A stretch of DNA of 64,000 nucleotides. Source: Mimachlamys varia. Taxonomy: Eukaryota > Mollusca > Bivalvia > Pectinida > Pectinidae. The stretch covers positions 21,798,001 through 21,862,000 of the forward strand of contig OX392545.1 of assembly GCA_947623455.1 (NCBI GenBank), written 5' to 3'. The first letter of the stretch is position 1; the number at the start of each line of letters is the position of its first letter. This document shows positions 10,745-21,279 of the stretch, piece after piece. The position numbers and the translations under genes are program-made. A model generated the notes under the pieces. That model did not search any database, was not told where the DNA came from, and was given only the letters and a program-made list of their open reading frames with translations.

Positions 10745-11136
10745 CAATCTGATTAAAGTAATATCTTGATCTTCGCTCCGTTCCATAAACCTCTCTCTGC
10801 TGCGTCAAGATCTGAGTACATCCCACGTTAAGAGGACCTTTGTCGCTTCTTTACTTAACACTAAAATAATTTCCCAATGACCTGTCATCTTGCAGCAAGT
10901 CAGTCATTTCATCACATTAACTTATTGGTGACTAAATGACAAAATGTACAAATTCAATTATGCTAGCTTTGTCGCCTGAAAAATCCACATTTCAGATTCT
11001 GAAAGTAGTAATTTGATTGGCTAAAACAAAAAGTCATCTGAACGTGACACCCTACGGGCTGTCCTCAGATCTTGACGCAGCAGGGGGAAGTTTTATGGAA
11101 CGGCGCGGAAATCAAGATATGAATTTAATCAGATTG
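10745..11136. mobile_element. Family 3 element, complete, with long terminal inverted repeats
   Basis: The ends are CAATCTGATT and AATCAGATTG. The inverted similarity continues inward for about 65-70 bp: ATCTTGATCTTCGCTCCGTT and CTGCTGCGTCAAGATCTGAG on the left against CTCAGATCTTGACGCAGCAG and CGGAAATCAAGATAT on the right. The interior holds TGACCTGTCATCTTGCAGCA and TCATTTCATCAC. At about 392 bp with no coding capacity it is a MITE. Partial or diverged copies are at 9265, 12200, 14505 and 40478. Confidence 0.75.
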
Positions 11137-11212
11137 TTGTTCCGTTAACCAGGTCGGCTATTGTTTATAAAGCACAGTTACTACCGCTGTTTGCTGTAGA
11201 GAAGGTAACGTT

Positions 11213-11378
11213 TGTGGCTGCTAGTCTATGGACTGAAGTTTAACATTCCAGTTAACCTTTATATACATTTCATACTGCTGCCATCTTCTCAGCCGAAATG
11301 TAGTGTTATTTTGTGGCCACTAGGCTATGGTCTGAGGCTGAACATTCCAATTTATCTTCAAGATATATCTCATACTAA
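11213..11378. repeat. Two-copy tandem repeat, period about 100 bp
   Basis: GTCTATGG-CTGA-G-T-AACATTCCA followed by an ATATA-TTCATACT block recurs at about 11225 and 11325. It produces an open frame of 85 codons with no recognisable motif; I consider it non-coding. Confidence 0.55.
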
Positions 11379-11764
11379 TGTTATTTCCAAAACCAAAAAA
11401 GGTTTTATTTGTTATTATCACACGACACTTAAGAAATATTGTTTGTTACAAAACAGTAGAAATCTTTAAAAAAATACGCACATAATTACATAAGTGTTTA
11501 AAGGTTGCATAGTTCATCTCAACGCCTTAATCCCGAGATGATCTACTAAGCGTACATAGAGTCATTATAACCATTATTTTTGCTATAATTTAACGATTTG
11601 TGGTCATATATTTGACATTTATAGGTGCACCTACATATTGAATGATGTATATAAACCTTATTCCTTAACATTGTTATTCGAACTGGGAATGAAGGTCGAA
11701 TCCAGCATCCTAACCATTGCAGCTGTTATTCATCCTTAGATATATAAGCAATGCAAGTTCAGTT

Positions 11765-11965
11765 GATATAAGATTTACATGGTGGGTGTCGTCGATAAAG
11801 CAGAAGACGTTTATTCTCCCGGAACATCTGGTCTTATTCTCTTGTACTTGTACTCGTTGGTCACCTTGTAAAAAAATCCTTCCTTTATATTTTGCCCATA
11901 GTGAAATATATTTTTAGTTCGGTTATGGTTTTGATGACGCTTCGGGATCCCCTCATTCTTAACCT
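11765..11965 (+). repeat. Dispersed repeat family 2 copy
   Basis: Contains AGATTTACATGGTGGGTGTC, AAGCAGAAGACGTTTATTC, CATCTGGTCTTATTCTCTTG and GGTTATGGTTTTGATGACGC. Confidence 0.7.
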
Positions 11966-12199
11966 TACGCGGACGTCGCTGGGTATAGAGACATTCCCTC
12001 CCCGTTAATGTCGTTTAGATGAGCTAAAGCAAATATTTCTATTGGCGATATAAGGTTCCATGGACGTTCAAATGGTAATCAGACTTAATCTACTGCTTTT
12101 ATTATTTTAACTAGGCTATGACTGCAATTTTTATATTTATACTACTTTTAAAAACTGTAGACAACAGGATTTTAAAAGATGTTGGTTTATTCTAAATTA

Positions 12200-12538
12200 C
12201 TTATCCTTGTTCTCGCTCCGTTTTACAAGGATGTTCTGATGACCTTCGTGGCCTCCGCTCTAGTAGAATTTTCTAATGCCGCTGTTATCTGCAGCAAGTC
12301 ATTTCGTCACAATAAGTACATCAGCTTGTTGTAACGAAATGACTAAACGTAAAACGATACAATTACGCAAGCTTGGTCACCTCAAAAATTCACATTTCAT
12401 ACTCTAAAAGTAGTAACTTGATTGGCTAATGCAACAGGTCATCTGCACGTAACCCCCTATGGGATGTCCTCAGATATTGACGCAGCAGAGAGAAGTTTAC
12501 GGAACTGCGCGGAGATCAAGATATGATTGAAATCAGAC
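12200..12538. mobile_element. Family 3 element, diverged
   Basis: Contains GTTCTCGCTCCGTTTTACAA on the left, an internal inverted pair AAGTCATTTCGTCACAA / TTGTAACGAAATGACT around 12300-12350, and CAGATATTGACGCAGCAGAG with GGAGATCAAGATATG on the right. The left terminal repeat has decayed more than the right. Confidence 0.65.
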
Positions 12539-12544
12539 CGAATC

Positions 12545-13415
12545 TGATACAACATTTAAACTGTACTTGATAAGTTATTAAGCATACGATAACATTCCTT
12601 TGTGAGAAATCAGTTTCACATACGATCTCGTTGACGTAGTGTTTTGTAGTGTTTTATGTTTAAGTTGCAATGTATTGTTTACAATACAATGACTTCAGTT
12701 TACAATGTGACATTGACATGTAATAGTTACAAGGTAATCTCTAACAATGATTTTTTTACAGTGTTCGAGTTCTATATTAAGTGTTGAGTTTTCAGCTCGG
12801 CATGCTATTCCGTTTTTCTGTGTGGATTAAAAAAACTTATTGTCCCGAATCACACATTTCTGTTGCTAACAAACTGACTAGCCTTCTATTGGCATTATCA
12901 AGTTTATTTCAATGTGTGTTATAGGACCATAATAGCATTGGCTAAAACATCCATTACTTAAATGAATATAAGTAAAACACTGCGATCAGTTTAGTAAATT
13001 TTAACAAAGGACAACATTTCCATTTTTCAAGTATATAACATAATCACTGTGTCATTTTATTGCTCTTTGTACTGTGGATTCATAATGAGAATATTATGTT
13101 TGTTCAGAATAAAATATTTTTAAATAAAACACTTTCGTTTTGGTTAGTTGTTACTTCACGTCCTTATCTTACAGTCAAAAAATGATGATACTATTACTTT
13201 CATAGTTTGTTAGTAACCCGATACGGAAAAAACAATCTAATTACAAGAGATCCCAGAAGGATCTTGGCGCCAACCATAGATGCTTTTTCAATCATTCTTA
13301 GAAAAATGGACATTTTCCCTTCTTAATTTAACTTTCATTTATGTATATCTTAGTTCTTAAAAATTTATACAACTTGAAAGAAGGTCTCTTTCCACGAATT
13401 TTGTTATTGTGATCA
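12545..13415. other. Gene-free AT-rich stretch
   Basis: I find no exon with paired splice signals, no RNA gene and no tandem array here. Confidence 0.45.
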
Positions 13416-13419
13416 GTTC

Positions 13420-14000
13420 TAAATTCCAAATCCATCTTGTATTTTCAAAAATAAAAGTTGGTTGTCTGCAGGCCATATTGTCCCCTGAACCAATCCAAAT
13501 ATCAGAACCTTCTTATGGAATTTGATCCATCCAATAAGTGTCAAGAAATAGCAATCACAAAATCTCACTGTCAAAATCCAAGATAGCTGCTCGTCAGCCA
13601 TATTGCTTATCGGATCTGTCCAAAATGGACCATGCACAACTAAGCAACATAGGGGAGCCAACATATGAAATTTGAGATTGATCCATCTAGTATTCACTTA
13701 TCCAAGATGGCTGCCTGTCAACCATATTGGTAATCAGATCTGTCCTTAAATGGAACATTCACAAGGAGGAAACAAGAGGAACCTATTATGAAATTTGAGA
13801 ATGATCTATCCAGTACTTCTCAAGAAATAGCAGTAACGAACTGTTTCCAACAAATCGAAGATGGTCATCTTTCGGCCATATTGTTTTACCGGATCTGTCT
13901 GAAAAGTGACTATGCACAAAAACGCACCAAGAGAAACCTGCTTATGAAACTTGAAAATGATCAATCCAGTGCTTCTGAAGATACGATTTTCCGATCGTGA
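13420..14000. repeat. Family 5 tandem repeat, about 4 diverged units
   Basis: Units of about 125-155 bp carry TCCAAGAT-GCTGC, a GCCATATTG block, GGATCTGTCCAAAA, CATGCACAACTAAG and CAAGAAATAGCAATCAC. The same unit recurs at 19490-20285. The open frames on both strands here are by-products. Confidence 0.75.
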
Positions 14001-14039
14001 ACTTTCCCTTTCTTGATAGTAACATTCCTGTTCTCCATC

Positions 14040-14475
14040 CTATGGTGTTTACATGTCGCAGTTTTCGTTTTCGTTTTCTAGGGCTTTCTCTGAATATCGA
14101 GAATTTCGTGATAGAAATCAACTGCTGAAGGCCATATTCATCTCATCGGAAAAAATCCTGTATATTGTGTGATATGAAGATGGACTTTTTTGAGTTTGCT
14201 TATTAGTGTGCTTACTTGTTGTGATTACCAATGATGACTCGGTTCTCATTTTGCGGATTGATGCTTACTTGGATGTGACCAAGATTTACATGGCAGATGT
14301 CGTCGATGAAGCAGAAGACGCTTACTCTTCCGACCCACCTGGTCGTGTTCTCTTGTGCTTTTAAGAGGGTCTCCATGTTAACCTTTTCTTTGTTCCTATT
14401 TTGCCTTTAGCTTAATCTATTTTGAGTTCGGATTATGGTTTTGTTGATGCTTTAATATTCTCTGATTTTTTATTA
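14040..14475 (+). repeat. Dispersed repeat family 2, long copy
   Basis: One of the longer copies: TGTCGCAGTTTTCG, GGGCTTTCTCTGAATATCGA, GATATGAAGATGGAC, GATGACTCGGTTCTCATTT, GATGAAGCAGAAGACGCTTA and the TTGAGTTCGGATTATGG tail. It lacks the GAGAGATGCA segment seen in the 8400 and 17800 copies. Confidence 0.75.
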
Positions 14476-14504
14476 GCTTTTGTGTCGGAATGACTTAACG
14501 CACG

Positions 14505-14675
14505 GGTAGGAGTATGCAAGCTTTTTCGCCCACCAACATTCACTCCGAAGATTTTATAAGTGGGAATTTGATTGGCGAATGCAAATGGTCACCAGAACGT
14601 GATCCCCTATGGCATGTTGTCAGATCTTGACGCAGCAGAAAGAAGTTTACGGATCGGCACTGAGACAAAGATTTC
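14505..14675. repeat. Family 3 fragment (right half)
   Basis: Contains TATGCAAGCTTTTTCGCCCA, TTGATTGGCGAATGCAAATG and CAGATCTTGACGCAGCAGAA, matching the right half of the 10745 element. Confidence 0.65.
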
Positions 14676-14859
14676 ATTATAGTTGTTGGCTCATATCTGT
14701 ATTTAACTTCACACAGCGAAACATATGCTATACGTACAACAAATCTGTGTGCAACATCAATGTCCTTTGAATCTATAGGGACTTTCAGCCTTTTTCCTAT
14801 GAATTTTAACGCTGTTCACTGTCTCTTCGGTCGATTCTTTTTTATAGGGATAATCTAGT

Positions 14860-15090
14860 TAAACACTTGTCCCTCCATTCTGTCCACTAACTCTTTATTC
14901 TCCCTCTTTTTATTTCCTCTTTTGTGGTTTTATCTGTCTATATCATATTTCATCAAGTTTTGCAAGTACTGAAAATATATTATCCAGTTTTTCATGTGTG
15001 TTCCTTTTGTGTCCGTGCTTCAGTGGTTAGTACCTAAAGTGGTAATCGTATTTACTTTCTTCGTGTGTATAACAAATATCATGCTAGGCA
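14860..15090 (-). pseudogene. Decayed coiled-coil gene fragment, copy 1
   Basis: Read on the minus strand, part of this segment encodes KKRENKELVDRMEGQVF before a stop. It is a diverged duplicate of 15800-16085, which carries QLVDRLEARLFELEEVNSE in the aligned place. The Leu and Ile spacing suggests a coiled coil. Stops and a one-base offset between copies show decay. The parent protein is not recognised. Confidence 0.4.
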
Positions 15091-15107
15091 AATAAATAAG
15101 AGAATAC

Positions 15108-15535
15108 CGAAGCGTTAACAAACTCATAATCCAAACTCAAAATCGATTAAACCGGCGGCAAAATATGAACAAAGGAAATATTTACATGGAGACTCTTGTA
15201 AAAGTACAAGAGAATAAGACCAGGACCCGTATTCATGAAACTGTTTTCATGCTCAAGCATGGATTCTGTGCTCAAGCCAGCTTTCTTGAAACTCACCTGA
15301 ATTATGTCGAAGAGTCAAAAAGTAATTATAAATGTTAAAAACAGCTTTTGACTTCATGGCTCTTCAAATTTTTACCAAAATATCGACAACTTTAGATTGT
15401 TTTAATCATTTATAGCCAGAACAATAAATAAGGCTTGAGCATGAGAACGGTTTCATGAATACGGGCCCTGGTGTTCCGGAAGAGTAAGCGTCTTCTGATT
15501 CATCGACGACACTCGCCATGTAATGGAAAGTACTG
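15108..15535 (-). repeat. Dispersed repeat family 2 copy, split by a MITE
   Basis: The minus-strand copy runs from the GTGTCGTCGATGAATCAGAA end (near 15510) to the AAACTCATAATCCAAACTC end (near 15130). It is interrupted at 15225-15466 by a separate inverted-repeat element. Removing the insert and one 5-bp flank rejoins ACCAGG to TGTTCCGG exactly as in uninterrupted copies. Confidence 0.75.
15225..15466. mobile_element. MITE nested in a family 2 repeat
   Basis: The ends are ACCCGTATTCATGAAAC and GTTTCATGAATACGGGC, a 17-bp inverted repeat with one mismatch. CATGCTCAAG and CTTGAGCATG follow inward. The flanks are CCAGG (15220-15224) and CCTGG (15467-15471), consistent with a 5-bp CCWGG target duplication. 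At 242 bp it has no coding capacity, so it depends on an enzyme encoded elsewhere. Superfamily not assigned. Confidence 0.7.
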
Positions 15536-15539
15536 GAAG

Positions 15540-15640
15540 CAAGTTCGCCAAACAATGTGTTGCACAATTACAGTTGAATCCAATACATTAACAATAAATA
15601 TTTTCTGAATTTGAAAAGCGCATATATATCATTTATCTTG
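15540..15640 (-). pseudogene. Decayed exon fragment, paralogue of 16170-16310
   Basis: CAAGTTCGCCAAACAATGTG followed by TTGCACAATTACAGTTG corresponds to CAAGCTGACCAAAAAGTTTG with TTGCGCATTTCAATTG at 16215-16250. The minus-strand frame that is open there is broken here by a stop. Confidence 0.35.
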
Positions 15641-15753
15641 TATCATGAAACTAATTAATCTAAAACTAATATTATCCCAATAATCCATTAATTAGACGAT
15701 TGCTTCCTGTGGCAATATACTTCTGAATTATTCGTTTGTTTATGATTCCAGTT

Positions 15754-15820
15754 TACTCTCTCTCTCTCTCCCTCTCTTTCTCTCTCTCTCTCTCTCCCTC
15801 TCCCTCTCTCACTCTCTCTT
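15754..15820. repeat. (TC)n microsatellite
   Basis: An interrupted CT/TC dinucleotide run with CCC interruptions. Confidence 0.9.
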
Positions 15821-16410
15821 CCATGCTGCTTCTAAGCTAATGACAGTTTGTTTCAATTCACTATTTACCTCTTCTAATTCAAACAAACGTGCCTCCAGCC
15901 TATCCACTAACTGTATTTTCCCTCATGATTTCCTCTTTTTTGGTACTATCTGTCTAAATCATCTTTTATCACAAGGGTTGCAACTAGTGAAAACAAATCA
16001 TGCAGTTTTTCATTTGTGTTCATTATGTCTCTATGTGCTTCAAGTATTCATACTTACTTTCTTTGCAGTCTATAACAATTATAATAAGAAAAAGAAAAGT
16101 AACAGATCGTTTTAACAACAAATATACCAAAAATATTTTAAACTATCAGCTTTAAGGACTGTACAGATAAATAACATGTGCGTTCACTTTCTGTGCAATC
16201 GCCGATGATGTAAACAAGCTGACCAAAAAGTTTGTTGCGCATTTCAATTGTCCTCAACACCTGAACAATAATATTATCCTGAAATGGAAAAGGAGCATCT
16301 ATCTCGTTACAAAATATATATTGTTGGTCACACATTATTTGATTAAAGCCCTGCGGGAAAGTCTTTGTTGTGGACAGTTTGAGTAAATTGATTTTCCGCA
16401 GGTGGAACAT
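15800..16410 (-). pseudogene. Decayed coiled-coil gene fragment, copy 2
   Basis: On the minus strand, 16410-16138 is open for 90 codons and includes DNIIVQVLRTIEMRNKLFGQ after an acceptor-like TTTCCATTTCAG. Further along, a second segment encodes QLVDRLEARLFELEEVNSE followed by LKQTVISLEAAWKRE and a stop. Both have coiled-coil-like heptad spacing. A GTAAGT donor-like site lies between them (near 16055), so they look like two exons. An in-frame stop and an indel precede the second segment, and the duplicate at 14860-15640 is more damaged. A retained functional copy cannot be excluded. No family recognised. Confidence 0.4.
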
Positions 16411-16419
16411 GTCGCTGAC

Positions 16420-17780
16420 TCCATGGGGAAACTTGTGCGAGTTTTAAAACTAACAAAATGTTAATAAATCAACATCTAAACCATAAAAACAGTATACAAT
16501 TGGAGAAACTATTGAAAAATGGCGTTGAAGTGTTCGGTATTAAACGATCGCTCGAGCTGCGAAAAGAACAATATTAAAATTGCCAAATACAAATAAAGCG
16601 ATACAATCGATCACATACAAAGTACAACACTATCTTCTTGTTTCATTATCTCTGTAAATTTACTTTAATTCAAGATTCTTTCCACATCAATCACGTAACA
16701 GTTTTCTCCACTTTATTTTAATCATTTTTGACCTCTAAATATGTGTGTGCGGGAGGGGGTCAATCAGGTTACCGGAGTCGAATCCGGCCATCTTGATGAC
16801 TTACAGACGAGCGATTTATCTACTGACAGAACATACACTATATTTAAATCTACTTTATCTGCGACAGGAAGTTATCTTGTGGATATGCTTTACTTATCAA
16901 CCATTCATACATAAAGTCTACCTATTATTGTATTTTCTCACCGACTGTGCTATTTATCCAGTGCTATCACGCTGTCTATATAGAAAATAAAAAACAAACA
17001 ATATGAGGCTGTCTGCCCGCGACATATAACTCCAGAGACATTCCGGACGCCAACTGGACGACCCTCGGAACACATATATACACAGTTTCATTTCACAAAG
17101 ATTTTATTGAATAATATTCACTAGGATTGGGCAAAAGGCAAAAGCCTATAAAGCCTTCTCCTTACAGACCGACATATGAATTTTACATATTTACATGTAT
17201 ATAGTCTGACAATTAGACAACACACACACACCCTCGCACATACACTCTCACCCACAACTTAACATATATAACCTAATATAAATGCTAGCATTACACCACA
17301 TACCAGTCCGATACACAAGGTATCTCCCGTCGCAGTCAAGCGTATTTGGTACATTGATAAGGCCTTTTTTGTAGTGGAGGAGAACAGCATGGGAAGTTAC
17401 ATTGTTTTGTAGGATGCCTCTTATAATAAAACAGCAGCAGATATATGGTAGGAACACTGGAGGAGAGCAAAGGATGATTATACACAGTACACCTATTTAC
17501 ATCATACAACACTATTTAAACCAGGAGGAGATCAGCCACGTAAAGACAATATGTTTTTAAGCTTATATTTACCTTTTCAAATATCTTACCAGTTTAGTTG
17601 TGTGGGTATTCACAAGAAATATTGTCCAGGAAAGTTCTTAATATATTTTCAGGAAAAATAATAATTTTGAACAAGCAGAATGAAAACACTTTTTGTAAAC
17701 ATAATTCTACCTTTCTATGCCCAAAGGTGTCACACAGACAAAACGGTATACACAAAAAGGATTAATAAAAACTATCGCAT
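16420..17780. other. Gene-free stretch
   Basis: No intact gene recognised. The open frames at 16745-16990 and 17248-17457 have no motif or splice support. A CACACACACAC run lies near 17220. Confidence 0.45.
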
Positions 17781-17799
17781 CGTCATTGTGTTAACCTGT

Positions 17800-18275
17800 C
17801 GCAGTTGATTCGTTATTTTAGGGCTTGCTCTGAATATCGATATTTTCGTCATAAATGTCGACTGCTGACGAACCATTTTACGGTACAGGGGTTCCAAGAG
17901 ATGCAGGTTGATGAAGTCTACGGGCAAGTTTTATGGTCGCCATCTTGATCTCATCGAGAAATATTCTGTACCTTTAAAATGTGTGTGATATGAAGATGGA
18001 CGTTTTTGAGCTTGCTTATTAGTGTGCTAACTTGTTGTGATTGGCAATGCGATTCGGTTCCCATTTTGAGGAGTGATGCTTACTTGAATGTTACCAAGAT
18101 GTACATCGTTGATGTCGTCGATGAAGAAGAAGACGCTTTCTCTTCCGGAACACCTGGTCTTATTCTCATGTCGTTTTCATGGGACTCCATGTAAATCTTT
18201 CCTTGTTTTTATTTTGCCTCTTATTTGATCGATTTTGAGTCCGGATTATGGTTTTCTTGAAGCTTTGGTATTATC
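17800..18275 (+). repeat. Dispersed repeat family 2, long copy
   Basis: Includes GGGCTTGCTCTGAATATCGA, CTGCTGACGAACCATTTTAC, GAGATGCAGGTTGATGAAG, GATATGAAGATGGACG, TCGATGAAGAAGAAGACGC and the TTTTGAGTCCGGATTATGG tail. The 62-codon frame reading VVDEEEDAFSSGTPG is inside it. Confidence 0.75.
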
Positions 18276-18992
18276 TGATTATTGTTATTATGATGTCATG
18301 ACTTAGCTGATTCATCAGTCTATCCAATCTTCTTTTAGGAAAGGTACATTATTTTTGAAAACAATGGACATGAACCAGACATCAACGTGTGGATTTTAAA
18401 TTATGGAAACCTGGCCTCATTCTGAATCAGTAAATGCGAACCTGAGCAATTCTCACTGGATCTAAATATCAGATAAACGATTCGCTCTTTTAGGCTTTGC
18501 CTTTTTTAGATAAATAGTCTGCGCTCTGGTAGTACTGATAGTACCAGTAGTTACCTGGGTTTTTTACCTTTATTCCTCTGTGATAAACTGTTCTCTGGAA
18601 GGTTTGTATCCAAATATGTATGAGACGATATTTTAGAGTAAGATTTGTCAAAACTACTACAAAATTGAACATTTTTGTTTTATTGTGTAGCGATTGTGTT
18701 TATGATATGATATGCGATAAAATGGTGTATTTCATTTCATTGTGATTTTATCGTTTACTCACATTATCAAGATGTTGAAATTTTTCTTACAATCCAGATA
18801 AAAAGTGTATACGTGACTGAACGCGTTAATATTGGTTTGTAATTTATAATAAAATAAGAAAAGAAAAAAATACGAACACACCCATTCCACACACCTGCAC
18901 GCAAGTGCTGACTGCTGGAATCACCAGAGACCTATATGGTCTTTTGCAAGTACAATATCTAAGGATGGTTTGATTTGGCTGTTTTTTAAGTC

Positions 18993-19335
18993 CTATTAAC
19001 AGTAATGGTAATTTAAGGGCGGTCTCCCGGTGTATGTGATGTGTGTGTTGAATGCTTGTGTATTTGTGAGGTTGCGGTATGTTCGTGTAAGCCTTCTTGC
19101 GATAGTCCGGATCTTTTGTCGATTTAAAGTGCGTCACACTGAAGTATACTGCCGGTCACGTTATACTGACAATAGGTGAGCCAGTCGTTCCAATCCCGTT
19201 TTGATGAACGTCAAGCAGAGATACGCCAATTGTTTAAGACATTGGTATGTCTCGGGCAGAGGAGAGCATCCAAAGAATTCCTCACAGGGACGAACACTCA
19301 AGTATAGAAAACAAGATATCCCAGAGGTATCTTTA
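18993..19335 (-). repeat. Dispersed repeat family 1, near-complete copy
   Basis: On the plus strand it reads GGTAATTTAAGGGCGGTCTC, CTTCTTGCGATAGTCC, GCGTCACACTGAAGTATACT, CACGTTATACTGACAATAGG, then GATGAACGTCAAGCAGAG and a CCTCACAGGGACGA block. It shows that the segments present separately at 7408, 22765 and 25440 belong to one family. Confidence 0.75.
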
Positions 19336-19489
19336 CGCCCACCAAAGATAATCTTCATTTTGTCTTAAAAAGTTTGGTCTCTCCCTTCTTTTCTATTCTC
19401 TTTCATGTATTTAAGTTCAGTTACATGGCTTTTTTCAGTTCTTCTTAAGAAAAGGCTATACTAGTTGAAAAATAGTAGCCTGTGAGCAA

Positions 19490-20285
19490 TTTTTTTTTAT
19501 CCCAAAAAGATCCCTTCAGTATTTCCCAAGAACTAGCAAGAACAAACTCAAAATCCAAGATGGCCGGCTGTCAGCCATTTTGTTTTTCTGACTAGTCTCT
19601 TATCAAAAAGACATAACTAAGCACTAAGAGCCACATATACATGAAATTTGACAAATAGCAATCCATTACTTCCCAATTAATAACAATACCAATGTATAAC
19701 TGTATAAATCAAAGATGGCTGCATATCGGCCATATTGTTTTTCTGATCGACTTGAACATTTGACAATGCACAACTTTGAATGAAGGGGGGGCTTGCATAT
19801 GAAATTCGGGAAGGATCCATCCAGCACTTCTCAAGAAATAGCGGTCACAAACTATTAATGTTAAATCCAAGATGGCTGCCTGTCGGCCATGTTTTTTTCG
19901 GATTGGCTCAAGAACTGAACAATGCACAACTTGGTACTTAAGTTCATCTACACTTGAAATTTTAGAAAGATCAATCCAGTACGTCTAAAAAAACAGCGAT
20001 CACAAACTATTACTGCAAAATCCAAGATGGCTGCCTGTCGGTCATATTTTTGTCGGATCGGCTCAAAAATGAACAATGCAAAACAAGGTACCAAGGGTCA
20101 TCTGTACTTAAAATTTGAGAATGATCAATCCAGTACTTCTCAAAAAATAGCGATCACAAATTATTACTGCAAAATCCAAGATGGCTGCTTGCGACCATAA
20201 TGTTTTGAGGATCGGCTTAAAATTTGGCAATGCACAACTAAGTAACAAGAGAAACTTGTATATGATCAATCCAGTACTAGAAGAA
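19490..20285. repeat. Family 5 tandem repeat, about 5 units of about 155 bp
   Basis: ATCCAAGATGGC-type strings recur at about 19555, 19712, 19867, 20022 and 20175, each followed by a GCCAT-TTGTTTTT block, a GGATCGGCTCAAAA block, CAATGCACAAC, and CCAGTACTTCTCAA-AAATAGCG. The last unit breaks off after CCAGTACTAGAAG, where an unrelated coding-like segment starts. Confidence 0.8.
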
Positions 20286-20550
20286 AAATGTTTTGGCTGC
20301 AATGTCAGTGGAATTTATGTCATCAGAGGAGGAGAATGAGTCAGATGATGGCACATTCATTGTTAAACAAATTCCTTGGAGAAGTTCAGCAATGAACACA
20401 ATCTGTGCAGAGTTGGATGAAAAGTGGAAGTTAATGCAATCATCAAAGTCCAGGAAACAGACATCTAAGAGAATATCTGTGGAAGATATTGAATCAAAAC
20501 ATGGACCACCAGCAAAGAAGGAAGCAACGGCATGGGCGTTCAAATCTTGA
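20281..20550 (+). pseudogene. Orphan coding fragment with an acidic SSEEE/PWRSS motif
   Basis: An open frame abuts the family 5 array. From the ATG at 20302 it reads MSVEFMSSEEENESDDGTF, then VKQIPWRSSAMNTICAELDE and KSRKQTSKRI, and ends at a TGA in 20550. The acidic start, conserved-looking PWRS and basic SRKQTSKR run suggest a true protein fragment rather than random sequence. Such tails occur in proteins linked to invertebrate mobile elements, but I cannot name the family. There is no upstream domain, so it is probably a transposon-carried 3' fragment. Confidence 0.4.
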
Positions 20551-20559
20551 ACTTTTTAG

Positions 20560-21270
20560 TCCCCTGCCGGCAAAGCCAATGGGGACTATTAGTTCAACTG
20601 CCGTCCGTCCGTCTGTACGTACGTCAATCTGTCTGTCACCTTTTTCGTGTTTCCGTGCATTATCTTATACGTGTTACCCATTCCCGTCCTGTCCCATAGT
20701 AATAAAACCTGCTAATCTCTGCGACTATATAGGTACAATTACCAAACTTTGCATACATAATAAGTTTGATGTCAGTTGTGGAACTTACTCTTTTTTCATG
20801 TCTTCAGTATCCAAGATGTCCGTCGCAACCTCTGATTGGCTGAAATAATATGCAGTAATAACTTCTATTCTGTTTGATTGATCTCAATTAAACTTGGTAT
20901 GACTAGATGATAACATTACAGCCCTCATTTTGAATGAAAAAAACAAATGCTTTATTATGATTCAATATGGCCGCCAAATGGAGGCTTCTGATAAGTCAGA
21001 ATTCAGATAATGTCCCATTTTAATGAAAATTGTGGTAAAACTAACACAATGGTGGTGTTAAAATTGATGAAAAAAACAAAATGGCTCTCTGATTGACTGA
21101 AAGCATATCCAGTAATAACATTGTTATGCTATTGTTTGACCCTAACCTTGGGCATAAAGTGTTGGCCATGTCCATAGTGTCATGTCACATCCCCATGTGT
21201 CTCATCCTGTTGCATCCTGTTTAGGTGGTGGGGTTGCGAGGGCTTTTATGTTGTACCAACATTTCTAGTC
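20560..21270 (+). repeat. Dispersed repeat with GTCC-rich start
   Basis: Starts CCCCTGCCGGCAAAGCCAAT and GGGGACTATTAGTTC, followed by CCGTCCGTCCGTCTGTACG. Three internal blocks then carry a CTGATTGGCTGAAA or GATTGACTGAAAGC string with AAACTTGG or AACATTG. It ends near CATCCTGTTTAGGTGGTGGG. The arrangement resembles common molluscan dispersed repeats. The 119-codon frame across its start is not a gene. Confidence 0.5.
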
Positions 21271-21279
21271 TTTTCTATT

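Noticed and set aside
16760..16830. A tRNA-like arm (CCGGAGTCGAATCCGG)
   Set aside because: The loop has six rather than seven bases, and I could not fit D-arm, anticodon and acceptor stems on either strand.
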